Source: Hydractinia symbiolongicarpus (taxonomy: Eukaryota > Cnidaria > Hydrozoa > Anthoathecata > Hydractiniidae). Taken from it: a stretch of DNA of 64,000 nt. Each line of letters begins with the position of its first letter. The first letter of the stretch is position 1. The translations under genes and the position numbers were made by a program. The notes under the pieces were generated by a model. It was not told the DNA's origin, ran no database searches, and saw nothing but the letters and a program-made list of their open reading frames with translations. Below are positions 24,502 to 35,974 of the stretch, one piece after another. Location: assembly GCF_029227915.1 (NCBI RefSeq), contig NC_079880.1, forward strand, positions 870,001-934,000, read 5' to 3'.

Positions 24502-25440
24502 CGATTTACTGTGGGACTTAATTGAACTAACTTTGGATTGTGACGTGATAAATGTTATAAGTGAGACAATTGGACTCCAAGAAATAACATTCTTCTTGAT
24601 TTGACATGATTGCCGGAACTCAGCGATTACACTGGGCGCTGTGGTAGCGCTTCATTTAAAAATTTAGATAAATAAGTCATTTTTTACTGTGGGACCAATC
24701 CTAGCTGTTATCCCGCGCTAAAGAAATAGCGACAGTTTCAAAAACTACATTTCATTGACTTTCTAACGGTGTTAGTCCGTTTGAGTTACAACGGTTGCGT
24801 CACATACTCGTACCAACATGTGTTTAGCAATATTTCTCCCATATTACTAGATTGCATCGCTTTTAACAGTGAAACGATTGACTGTGGGACTTAATTGAAC
24901 TGATTTTGGACTGTGACGGTGTAAATGTTATAAGTGAGACAATTGGACTCCAAGAAATAACATTCTTCTTGATTTGACATGATTGCCGGAACTCAGCGAT
25001 TACACTGGCCGCTGGGGTAGCGCTTCATTTAAAAATTTAGATAAATAAGTGATTTTTTACTGTGGGACCAATCCTAGCCGTTATCCCGCGCTAAAGAAAT
25101 AGAGACAGTTTCAAAAACTACATTTCATTGACTTTCTAACAGTATCAATCCGTTTGTGTTACAACAGTTGAGTCACAAATTCGTACCAACATGTATTTCG
25201 TGATATCTTTCCGGTATTACTAGGTTGAATCGCTTTTAACAGTGAATCGGTTGACTGTGGGACTTAATTGAACTGATTTTGGGCTGTGACCTTATAAATG
25301 TAAAAGTTAGACAATTGGACTCCAAGAAATAACATTCTTCTTAATTTGACGTGATTGCCGGAACTCAGCGATTACACTGGGCGCTGTGGTACCGCTGCAG
25401 TTAAAAATTTAGATAAATAAGTCAATTCTTACTGTGGGAC

Positions 25441-26821
25441 TTATAAATGTTATTTTCAACAATATTTATGAAGTGGCTATTCAATGTTGTTGCCACTTCA
25501 TTTTCATCTGTAATCAAATATCGTTTTCGATTATCGTAATATTTGCATTACTTAAGCAATTTTTATTGGTTACAAAAGGTTTCATAACTTTCCAAAAATT
25601 TTTATTTTCGACTGCTCCGGCCTGGGTTATTTTTTTAAAATATTCCTTAAGAGCTATATTTCGTAATTTTACGCGTTTGTTTCTTTGTCTTTTATAATTG
25701 GCATTGTTTTCCTCAGTTTTATCATTTTTATATTTATTTTTAAACCTTGACCTAGAGTATATAGTCTTTCTTAATTCTTTATTCATGAAGGGAGCATCGT
25801 TTCCACGCAATGTTTTCTGTTTCAAAGGAGCATGTTTATCTACAATATTTCTAAAAATTACTTGACGATTTTCATAGTTCAAATCAGGATCGGCAGTGTC
25901 ACAACAAAAGTCTGCAGCTTTTACATCAGCCAAAAACGTCTTTTCATCGAAATTTTTATAGTTTCTATAGAATATTTTCTTTGGCTGTAAACGGGCTAGA
26001 TGCATTTTTAAAAATGTAGTTATCATTAGATGATGGTCACTTAACCCTGTTTCAAACGCTGAACTATTTTGAAAAGATCTATACCTGTTTGTCAATAAGA
26101 CATCAATTGAAGAGCCTTCTGTTCCTGCAAAGCATGTTTTATCTTTAATGAGGTTTTTGAGATTGAAAATATCACAAAGTGACTGCATCTGCCCATAGCC
26201 ACTATCACTTGGATTATAAAAATCTATATCAATATCACCCAGAACAATAATATTGTCACATTTAGAAAGAGCATTGTTTAGAATTTTTTCCAATTTATAG
26301 AAAAATTGTGTTAAGTTCAAATATGAAGGTGGCCGATAAATGCTAATTATAATCCATTTTTTATTTTTAATAGTAATTTCAGAACAGATAATTTCATTCT
26401 CTACAATTCCAATATTGTGTAACTGTTTACAAATGACCCCTTTCCCAACATACTCAATTAAACCTCCTCCATGTATGTGTCTGTCCTTTCGGGTTCTAAT
26501 TTTATATCCGTCAATATTAAATTGAGCAGTTGGAAAAGATTCATCCAGTTTAGTTTCTGCAAGTACGAAATAGTCAGGAGAAAATTTAGACATGATCTCT
26601 CTGACGTCGACAATTTTATTTCTCAGACTGTTTATATTTAAGTAACCTAAAAGAGGATTATCGGGATTAGCAACTCTAAGTTTACAGATACTATCGAGCG
26701 GGCTATCAGGTTCGAAATTTGAATTATGTGTTTGGTTAAGATCATCAATTTCATTTTGTAATAACAAAGGGCCATTTTGTGTTTCACTTGAATCTGAAAA
26801 AACTTGTGCCTCTTGTGGTGT
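25441..26821 (-). pseudogene. LINE ORF2, N-terminal APE endonuclease part, broken and truncated
   Basis: An endonuclease of the exonuclease-endonuclease-phosphatase fold, which in LINEs nicks target DNA for reverse transcription. Counting from the TTG at 26767, the motifs are GYLNINSLRNK (41-51), AETKLD (70-75), YRPPS (144-148), GDIDID (177-182), SSIDVLLTN (219-227) and LSDHH (242-246). The usual GDFN is GDID here, so a conserved Asn is replaced by Asp. A linker follows (FWKVMKPFVT, 391-400). A TGA at 25514-25516 ends the frame. The sequence continues one frame over as ITDENEVATT and on into the satellite at 25440, as expected for the region before RT. The frame is open from 26821, just after an in-frame TAG, but has no ATG ahead of the domain. 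The RT is absent. Confidence 0.9.
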
Positions 26822-26835
26822 CTAAGTGCAAGGAC

Positions 26836-28218
26836 CTATACCCAAGACTGGAAGTGCATGTTGTGGTATAAAAAATGATTAAGATAATATAAATAATTTT
26901 TCGCTAACATAGTCTTACCATCGTCTGTAAGGTGGATTCCATCTTTCCATAAAGAAGAGCTTTTTATGTTGTCATTATCAATAAAGGTAACATCTAAAGC
27001 CTCGCATCTTTCCTTTAATAATCGGTTAATTTCATCGATTCGACTTTCGTCAACTCGTGAACACGTTATCAAGCTGGATATAAAAACCTTTTCCACACCA
27101 GAGTTTGTACATTTTTCCGCAATTTTAATTAATCCGTTCACTATTTCGACATTAGATGCTGCACTTAGATTTTTCGACAGCAAATTATTGATACCGCCAT
27201 GAATGATAACAATGTCTGGTTGTTCCTCTTCTAGTGTTGGGGTTGAATAATAGTTTAAATGTTGTATGTTGGCACCCGTAAAACATTTCATTCGCGCATA
27301 GCCATTATTGAGTACACGGTTGAATTCTTTCAATCTTATCCCCTTTGGAATACTATCGGATATTATTCTGACGACTTTACTCTTTTTATCTTTAAATTTT
27401 TTCTGATTATCGTTCCGATTTTTGTTACCAAAGAAATCTTCCCGCTCCGGGTAAGGTTTGATGACAGGATTCGGACGTCGACTATTTTTGTTTTGAAATT
27501 CATTTTTGTTAGTGTTATTAATTCTACAATTTTCTTTGTCATAATCGTTGACTTGAGGATTTGGGTCTTCGTTGTAAAGACTTTTAAAACGATTATCTAC
27601 ATTAATTTCGCTTTTTGTATGCAAAACCCCCGAAGGAGCTTTTCTAATACTTTTCCATTCATTAGAGGTGTTTGACGGTTTTGGATCACTTGACTGCTTT
27701 TTATTAATATTGTTTAGTATATCTCGAACAAGACATCGTAGATCTTTGAGTTCGTCTTTCAGAAAACTATTTTCCTCTTTCAAACGATCAACGAGAAAAC
27801 TCGATTCCTTTGCTCTCAATTTATTTACCTCGTATCCAATATACTCCTTTAAGTCGTTCGTAACTCTAACAAAATTACTTAACAAATCAAAATTTCTGGA
27901 CTCATTTACCTCGTGATCTATAATACCATTATCCTAAATTTCTTCCATATCCAAGTTTTCTTCTGGTTCTTGTAATTCTTCTTCGAGTAAAACATTTTCT
28001 ACATCGACGACAAAACGGTAACTCGGTAATCCAGATCTTTCAGTTAATTTAATAACATTTTTGTCACATAAATCATCTAAAACTTTGTTTACAACTTCTA
28101 CATCAAACTTTGTTATCGTTGTATTTATAACATCCTTGCTTGCTCTTTTCTTTTTCCCATGTATTTCTTTTATAGCTTGTATAACATTCAATTCTTCTAC
28201 TGTATAATCTTCAGCCAT
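26836..28218 (-). pseudogene. LINE ORF1: N-terminal domain, coiled coil, SGNH esterase; in-frame TAG
   Basis: The frame starts at an ATG (28218) in a good context (A at -3, G at +4). It runs 94 codons to a TAG (27936-27934), then stays open in the same frame for 16 codons plus 349 more to a TAG at 26838-26836. Read as one protein, the first ~70 residues are charged and helical and look winged-helix-like. Next comes a Leu/Glu/Lys-rich coiled coil (about 27850-27710), then an Asn-rich basic linker. The C-terminal SGNH-hydrolase domain has ISDSIPKG (Ser nucleophile), CFTGANI, HGGINNL and DGIHLTDDG (Asp/His), so all four catalytic blocks are visible. CR1-type elements commonly carry such an esterase in ORF1, the RNA-binding partner protein. 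The internal TAG is either a nonsense mutation or a readthrough site; the former is simpler. Confidence 0.88.
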
Positions 28219-28437
28219 ATTTCAAAATAAAAATTAAACAAAAGTTATGATTTTTTAAACACGTCAAAACGTGACCGCTCTCCCGAACGAATTTCTCAAT
28301 ATGAAAATAAGATATATATGATAAAATATGATAAAAAGCCTAAGGGGGTCGTCTTTTCTAGAAGAGATAAAGATTTAATAAGAAAGTATCTAACTGTACA
28401 CCATTTACGGCTTTTTTACCGGTCTACGCAACTTAAT
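28219..28437 (-). other. Putative LINE 5' UTR / promoter region
   Basis: 219 bp between the satellite junction and the ORF1 ATG, read on the minus strand. It has no similarity to the satellite monomer and no long frame. It is A+T-rich near the ATG with a more G+C-rich stretch (CACGTCAAAACGTGACCGC on the plus strand near 28260), which contains the near-palindrome CACGTCAAAACGTG. LINE promoters lie inside the 5' UTR, so one may be here, but no specific element can be named. Confidence 0.6.
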
Positions 28438-29044
28438 ATATTACTAAGTTGTATCGCTTTTAACAGTGAAAGGATTGACTGTGGGACTTAATTGAACTGA
28501 TTTTGGACTACGAACTTATAAATGTGATAAGTGAGACAATTGGACTCCAAGAAATAACATTCTTTTTAATTTGATATGATTGCCGGAACTCAGCGATTAC
28601 ACTGAGCGCTGGGGTAGCACTTTATTTAAAAATGTAGATAAATAAGTCATTTTGTACTGGGGGACCAATCCTAGCCGTTATCGCGCGCTGAAGAATTAGC
28701 GACAGTTTCAAAAACTACATTTCATTGACTTTCTAACGGTGTCAGTCCGTTTGAGTTATAACGGTTAGGTCACTGATTCGTACCAACATGTACTTAGCAA
28801 TATTTTTCTGATATTACTAGGTTGCATCCCTTTTAACAATAAAACGATTGACTGTTGGACTTAATTGAACTAACTTTTGACTGTGACCTGATAAATGTGA
28901 TAAAGGAGACAATTGGACTTCAAGAAATAACATTCTTCTTAATTTGACGTGATTATCGGATCTCAGCGATTACACTGGGCGCTGTTGAAGCGCTTCATTT
29001 AAAAATTTAGATCAATATGTCATTTTTTACTGTTAGACCAATCC

Positions 29045-31715
29045 TAGCCGTTATCGCGCGCTGAAGAATTAGCGACAGTTTCAAAAACTACATTTCATTG
29101 ACTTTCTAACGGTGTCAGTCCGTTTGAGTTATAATGGTTGGGTCACCGATTCGTACCAACATGTACTTAGCAATATTTTTCTGATATTACTAGGTTGCAT
29201 CCCTTTTAACAATAAAACGATTGACTGTTGGACTTAATTGAACTAACTTTTGACTGTGACCTGATAAATGTGATAAAGGAGACAATTGGACTTCAAGAAA
29301 TAACATTCATCTTAATTTGACGTGATTATCGGAACTCAGCGATTACACTGGGCGCTGTTGCAGCGCTTCATTTAAAAATTTAGATCAATATGTCATATTT
29401 TACTGTTAGACCAATCCTAGCCGTTATCGCGCGCTGAAGAGTTAGCGACAGTTTCAAAAAGTACATTTCATTGACTTTCTAACGGTGTCAGTACGTTTGA
29501 GTTACAACGGTTGCGTCACATATTCGTACCAACATGTATTTAGCGATATTTTTCTGATATTACTAGGTTGCATCGCTTTTAACAATGAAACGATTTACTG
29601 TGGGACTTAATTGAACTAACTTTGTACTGTGACCTGATAAATGTGATAAATGAGAAATTTGGATTCCAAGAAATAACATTCTTCTTAATTTGACGTGATT
29701 GCCGGAACTCAGCGATTACACTGGGCGCTGTGGTAGCGCTTCATTTGAAAGGTTAAATAAATAAGTCATTTTTACTGCGGGACCAATCCTAGCCGTTATT
29801 ACGCGCCGAAGAATTAGCGACAGTTTCAAAAACTACATTTCATTGACTTACTAACGGTGTCAGTTCGTTTGAGTTACAACGGTTGGGTCACATATTCGTA
29901 CCATCATGTATTTAGCGGTATTTCTCTCGTATTACTAGGTTGCATCACTTTTAACAATGAAACAATTGACTGTGGGACTTAATTGATCTAACTTTGGACT
30001 GTGACCTGATAAATGTGATAAATGAGACAATTGGACTTCAAGAAATAACATTCTTCTTAATTTGACGTGATTATCGGATCTCAGCGATTACACTGGGCGC
30101 TGTTGCAGTGCTTCATTTAAAAATTTAGATCAATATGTCATTTTTTACTGTTAGACCAATCCTAGCCGTTATCGCGCGCTGAAGAATTAGCGACAGTTTC
30201 AAAAACTACATTTCATTGACTTTCTAACGGTGTCAGTCCGTTTGAGTTATAACGGTTAGGTCACTGATTCGTACCAACATGTACTTAGCAATATTTTTCT
30301 GATATTACTAGGTTGCATCCCTTTTAACAATAAAACGATTGACTGTTGGACTTAATTGAACTAACTTTTGACTGTGACCTGATAAATGTGATAAAGGAGA
30401 CAATTGGACTTCAAGAAATAACATTCTTCTTAATTTGACGTGATTATCGGATCTCAGCGATTACACTGGGCGCTGTTGCAGTGCTTCATTTAAAAATTTA
30501 GATCAATATGTCATTTTTTACTGTTAGACCAATCCTAGCCGTTATCGCGCGCTGAAGAATTAGCGACAGTTTCAAAAAGTACATTTCATTGACTTTCTAA
30601 CGGTGTCAGTACGTTTGAGTTACAACTGTTGCGTCACATATTCGTACCAACATGTATTTAGCGATATTTTTCTGATATTACTAAGCATCGCTTTTAACAA
30701 TGAAACGATTTACTGTGAGACTTAATTGAACTAACTTTGGATTGTGACGTGATAAATGTGATAAATGAGACATTCGGACTCCAAGAAATAACATTCTTCT
30801 TAATTTGACGTGATTGTCGAAACTGAGCGATTACACTGGGCGCTGTGGTAGCGCTTCATTTGAAAAGTTAAATAAATAAGTCATTTTTACTGTGGGACAA
30901 ATCCTAGTCGTTATCGCGCGCTGAAGAAATAGCGACAGTTTTAAAAACTACTTTTCATTGACTTTCTAACGGTGTCAATCCGCTTCAGTTACAACAGTTG
31001 CGTCACATATTCGTACCAACATGTATTTAATGATTTTTACCGATATTACTAAGTTGTATCGCTTTTAACAGTGAAAGGATTGACTGTGGGACTTAATTGA
31101 ACTGATTTTGGACTATGAGCTTAGAAATGTGATAACTGAGACAATTGGACTTCAAGAAATAACATTCTTCTTAATTTGACATGATTGCCGGAACTCAGCG
31201 ATTACACTGAGCGCTGGGGTAGCGCTTCATTTAAAAAATTAGATAAATAAGTCATTTTTTACTGTGAGACCAATCCTAGCCGTTATCGTGCGCTGAAGAA
31301 TTAGCGACAGTTTCAAAAAGTACATTTCATTGACTTTCTAACTGTGTCAGTCCGTTTGAGTTACAACGGTTGGGTCACATATTCGTACCAACATGTATTT
31401 AGCGATATTTTTCTGATATTACTAAGTTGCATCGCTTTTAAGAATGAAACGATTTACTGTGAAACTTAATTGAACTAACTTTGGATTGTAACCTGATAAA
31501 TGTGATAAATGAGACATTTGGACTCCAAGAAATAACATTCTTCTTAATTTGATGTGATTGTCGAAACTGAGCGATTACACTGGGCGCTGTGGTAGCGCTA
31601 CATTTGAAAAGTTAAATAAATAAGTCATTTTTACTGTGGGACCAATCCTAGCCGTTATCGCGCGCTGAAGAAATAGCGACAGTTTCAAAAACTACTTTTC
31701 ATTGACTTTCTAACG
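29045..31715. repeat. 2.67-kb block repeated at 36489-39159 (offset 7444)
   Basis: The markers TATAATGGTTGGGTCACCG (29130 / 36574), GGTTAGGTCACTGATTCG (30254 / 37698) and the short junction ATTACTAAGCATCGC (30678 / 38122) all lie exactly 7444 bp apart. Left of the block the strings differ at the hairpin spacer; right of it one copy goes to CAATCCGCTTCAG and the other to CAGTCCGTTTGAG. Confidence 0.85.
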
Positions 31716-32570
31716 GTGTCAATCCGCTTCAGTTACAACAGTTGCGTCACATATTCGTACCAACATGTATTTAATGATTTTTACCGATATTACTAAGTTG
31801 TATCGCTTTTAACAGTGAAAGGATTGGCTGTGGGACTTAATTGAACTGATTTTGGACTATGACCTTAGAAATGTGATAACTGAGACAATTGGACTTCAAG
31901 AAATAACATCCTTCTTAATTTGACATGATTGCCGGAACTCAGCGATTACACTGAGCGCTGGGGTAGCACTTTATTTAAAAATGTAGATAAATAAGTCATT
32001 TTGTACTGGGGGACCAATCCTAGCCGTTATCGCGCGCTGAAGAATTAGCGACAGTTTCAAAAAGTGCATTTCATTGACTTTCTAACTGTGTCAGTCCGTT
32101 TGAGTTACAACGGTTGGGTCACATATTCGTACCAACATGTATTTAGCGATATTTTTCTGATATTACTAAGTTGCATCGCTTTTAAGAATGAAACGATTTA
32201 CTGTGGGACTTAATTGAACTAACTTTGGATTGTAACGTGATAAATGTGATAAATGAGACATTTGGACTCCAAGAAATAACATTCTTCTTAATTTGACGTG
32301 ATTGTCGAAACTGAGCGATTACACTGGGCGCTGTGGTAGCGCTACATTTGAAAAGTTAAATAAATAAGTCATTTTTACTGTGGGACCAATCCTAGCCGTT
32401 ATCGCGCGCTGAAGAAATAGCGACAGTTTCAAAAACTACTTTTCATTGACTTTCTAACGGTGTCAATCCGCTTCAGTTACAACAGTTGCGTCACATATTC
32501 GTACCAACATGTATTTAATGATTTTTACCGATATTACTAAGTTGTATCGCTTTTAACAGTGAAAGGATTG
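31080..32570. repeat. 744-bp dimeric HOR, two copies
   Basis: GGATTGGCTGTGGG, a private variant of GGATTGACTGTGGG, occurs at 31821 and 32565 with matching flanks on both sides, including AATAACATCCTTC. The dimer alternates a GAAAAGTTAAAT monomer with a TACTGGGGGACC monomer. Confidence 0.8.
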
Positions 32571-35500
32571 GCTGTGGGACTTAATTGAACTGATTTTGGA
32601 CTATGACCTTAGAAATGTGATAACTGAGACAATTGGACTTCAAGAAATAACATCCTTCTTAATTTGACATGATTGCCGGAACTCAGCGATTACACTGAGC
32701 GCTGGGGTAGCACTTTATTTAAAAATGTAGATAAATAAGTCATTTTGTACTGGGGGACCAATCCTAGCCGTTATCGCGCGCTGAAGAATTAGCGACAGTT
32801 TCAAAAAGTGCATTTCATTGACTTTCTAACGGTGTCAGTTCGTTTGAGTTACAACGGTTGCGTCACATATTCGTACCAACATGTATTTAGCGATATTTAT
32901 CTGTTATTACTAGGTTGCATCGCTTTTAACAGTGAAACGAATGAATGTGGGACTTAATTGAACTAACTTTGGACTGTGACCTGATGAATGTGATAAATAA
33001 GACAATTGGACTCTAAGAAGTAACATTCATCTTAATTTGACATGATTGCCCGAACTCAGCGATTACACTGGGCGCTGGAGTAGCGCTTCATTTAAAAATT
33101 TAGATAAATAAGTCAATTTTTACTGTGGGACCAATTATAGCCCTTAGCGCGCGCTGAAGAAATAGAGACAGTTTCAAATACTACATTTCATTGATTTTCT
33201 AACGGTGTCAGTCCGTTTGAGTTACAACGGTTGTGTCACATATTCGTACCAACATGTATTTTGCGATATTTTTCTGATATTACTAAGTTGCATCGCTTTT
33301 AACAATGAAACGATTTACTGTGGGACTTAATTGAACTAACTTTGGATTGTGACCTGATAAATGTGATAAATGAGACATTTGGACTCCAAGAAATAACATT
33401 CTTCTTAATTTGACGTGATTGTCGAAACTGAGCGATTACACTGGGCGCTGTGGTAGCGCTTCATTTGAAAAGTTAAATAAATAAGTCATTTTTACTTTGG
33501 GACCAATCCTAGCCGTTATCGCGCGCTGACGAAATAGCGACAGTTTCAAAAACTACTTTTCATTGACTTTCTAACGGTGTCAGTCCGTTTGAGTTATAAT
33601 GGTTGGGTCACCGATTCGTACCAACATGTACTTAGCAATATTTTTCTGATATTACTAGGTTGCATCCCTTTTAACAATAAAACGATTGACTGTTGGACTT
33701 AATTGAACTAACTTTGGACTGTGACCTGATGAATGTGATAAATAAGACAATTGGACTCTAAGAAGTAACATTCATCTTAATTTGACATGATTGCCCGAAC
33801 TCAGCGATTACACTGGGCGCTGGAGTAGCGCTTCATTTAAAAATTTGGATCAATATGTCATATTTTACTGTTAGACCAATCCTAGCCGTTATCGCGCGCA
33901 GAAGAGTTAGCGACAGTTTCAAATACTACATTTCATTGATTTTCTAACGGTGTCAGTCCGTTTGAGTTACAACGGTTGGGTCACATATTCGTACCAACAT
34001 GTATTTAGCGATATTTTTCTGATATTACTAGGTTGCATCGCTTTTAACAATGAAACGATTTACTGTGGGACTTAATTGATCTAACTTTGGACTGTGACCT
34101 GATAAATGTGATAAATGAGACAATTGGACTCCAAGAAATAACATTCTTCTTAATTTGACGTGATTGCCGGAACTCAGCGATTACACTGGGCGCTGTGGTA
34201 GCGCTTCATTTAAAAAATTAGATAAATAAGTCATTTTTTACTGTGAGACCAATCCTAGCCGTTATCGTGCGCTGAAGAATTAGCGACAGTTTCAAAAAGT
34301 ACATTTCATTGACTTTCTAACGGTGTCAATCCGCTTCAGTTACAACAGTTGAGTCACATATTCGTACCAACATGTATTTAATGATTTTTACCGATATTAC
34401 TAAGTTGTATCGCTTTTAACAGTGAAAGGATTGACTGTGGGACTTAATTGAACTGATTTTGGACTATGACCTTAGAAATGTGATAACTGAGACAATTGGA
34501 CTTCAAGAAATAACATTCTTCTTAATTTGACATGATTGCCGGAACTCAGCGATTACACTGAGCGCTGGGGTAGCGCTTCATTTAAAAAATTAGATAAATA
34601 AGTCATTTTTTACTGTGAGACCAATCCTAGCCGTTATCGCGCGCTGAAGAAATAGCGACAGTTTCAAAAACTACTTTTCATTGACTTTCTAACGGTGTCA
34701 ATCCGCTTCAGTTACAACAGTTGAGTCACATATTCGTACCAACATGTATTTAATGATTTTTACCGATATTACTAAGTTGTATCGCTTTTAACAGTGAAAG
34801 GATTGACTGTGGGACTTAATTGAACTGATTTTGGACTATGAGCTTAGAAATGTGATAACTGAGACAATTGGACTTTAAGAAATAACATTCTTCTTAATTT
34901 GACATGATTGCCGGAACTCAGCGATTACACTGAGCGCTGGGGTAGCGCTTCATTTAAAAAATTAGATAAATAAGTCATTTTTTACTGTGAGACCAATCCT
35001 AGCCGTTATCGTGCGCTGAAGAATTAGCGACAGTTTCAAAAAGTACATTTCATTGACTTTCTAACGGTGTCAGTCCGTTTGAGTTACAACGGTTGGGTCA
35101 CATATTCGTACCAACATGTATTTAGCGATATTTTTCTGATATTACTAAGTTGCATCGCTTTTAAGAATGAAACGATTTACTGTGGGACTTAATTGAACTA
35201 ACTTTGGATTGTGACCTGATAAATGTGATAAATGAGACAATTGGACTCCAAGAAGTAACATTCTTCTTAATTTGACGTGATTGTCGAAACTGAGCGATTA
35301 CACTGGGCGCTGTGGTAGCGCTACATTTGAAAAGTTAAATAAATAAGTCATTTTTACTGTGGGACCAATCCTAGCCGTTATCGCGCGCTGAAGAAATAGC
35401 GACAGTTTCAAAAACTACTTTTCATTGACATTCTAACTGTGTCAATCCGCTTCAGTTACAACAGTTGCGTCACATATTCGTACCAACATGTATTTAATGA

Positions 35501-35974
35501 TTTTTACCGATATTACTAAGTTGTATCGCTTTTAACAGTGAAAGGATTGACTGGGGGACTTAATTGAACTGATTTTGGACTATGACCTTAGAAATGTGAT
35601 AACTGAGACAATTGGACTTCAAGAAATAACATTCTTCTTAATTTGACATGATTGCCGGAACTCAGCGATTACACTGAGCGCTGGGGTAGCACTTTATTTA
35701 AAAATGTAGATAAATAAGTCATTTTGTACTGGGGGACCAATCCTAGCCGTTATCGCGCGCTGAAGAATTAGCGACAGTTTCAAAAAGTGCATTTCATTGA
35801 CTTTCTAACGGTGTCAGTTCGTTTGAGTTACAACGGTTGCGTCACATATTCGTACCAACATGTATTTAGCGATATTTATCTGTTATTACTAGGTTGCATC
35901 GCTTTTAACAGTGAAACGAATGAATGTGGGACTTAATTGAACTAACTTTGGACTGTGACCTGATGAATGTGATA

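Larger units (their letters stand above)
9207..25440. repeat. ~372-bp satellite array, segment 3 (about 43 monomers)
   Basis: Continuous satellite with no gene visible on either strand. Several monomer subtypes alternate. They are recognisable by the region around the hairpin: GCGCTGTGGTAGCGC, GCGCTGGAGTAGCAC with TACTGGGGGACC, and GCGCTCTGGGAGCGC. Higher-order structure changes along the segment and is listed separately. Open frames of 60-86 codons here are readings through the satellite; their apparent protein similarity only reflects the DNA repeat. Confidence 0.97.
25441..28437 (-). mobile_element. CR1-like LINE, 5' half only (5' UTR, ORF1, endonuclease)
   Basis: About 3.0 kb of non-satellite DNA on the minus strand with the order expected for a CR1-type LINE: 5' UTR, ORF1 with a coiled coil and an SGNH esterase domain, then ORF2 beginning with an APE-type endonuclease. 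It stops within ORF2 before the RT. The 5' side is retained and the 3' side is lost, the reverse of normal 5' truncation. Satellite stops after ACTGTGGGAC (25440) and resumes at ATATTACTAAG (28438). In an intact monomer those points are about 150 bp apart, so satellite is missing at the site and there is no target-site duplication. Confidence 0.93.

Noticed and set aside
25434-27916. Plus-strand open frames at 25434, 26340, 26966, 27259 and 27668
   Set aside because: They are antisense shadows of the LINE ORF1 and ORF2 frames, which carry recognisable domains on the minus strand.
25441-28437. A host esterase or DNA-repair endonuclease gene
   Set aside because: The order of esterase-type ORF1 followed by an APE domain with an RT-type linker, no introns and a satellite location fit a LINE, not host genes.
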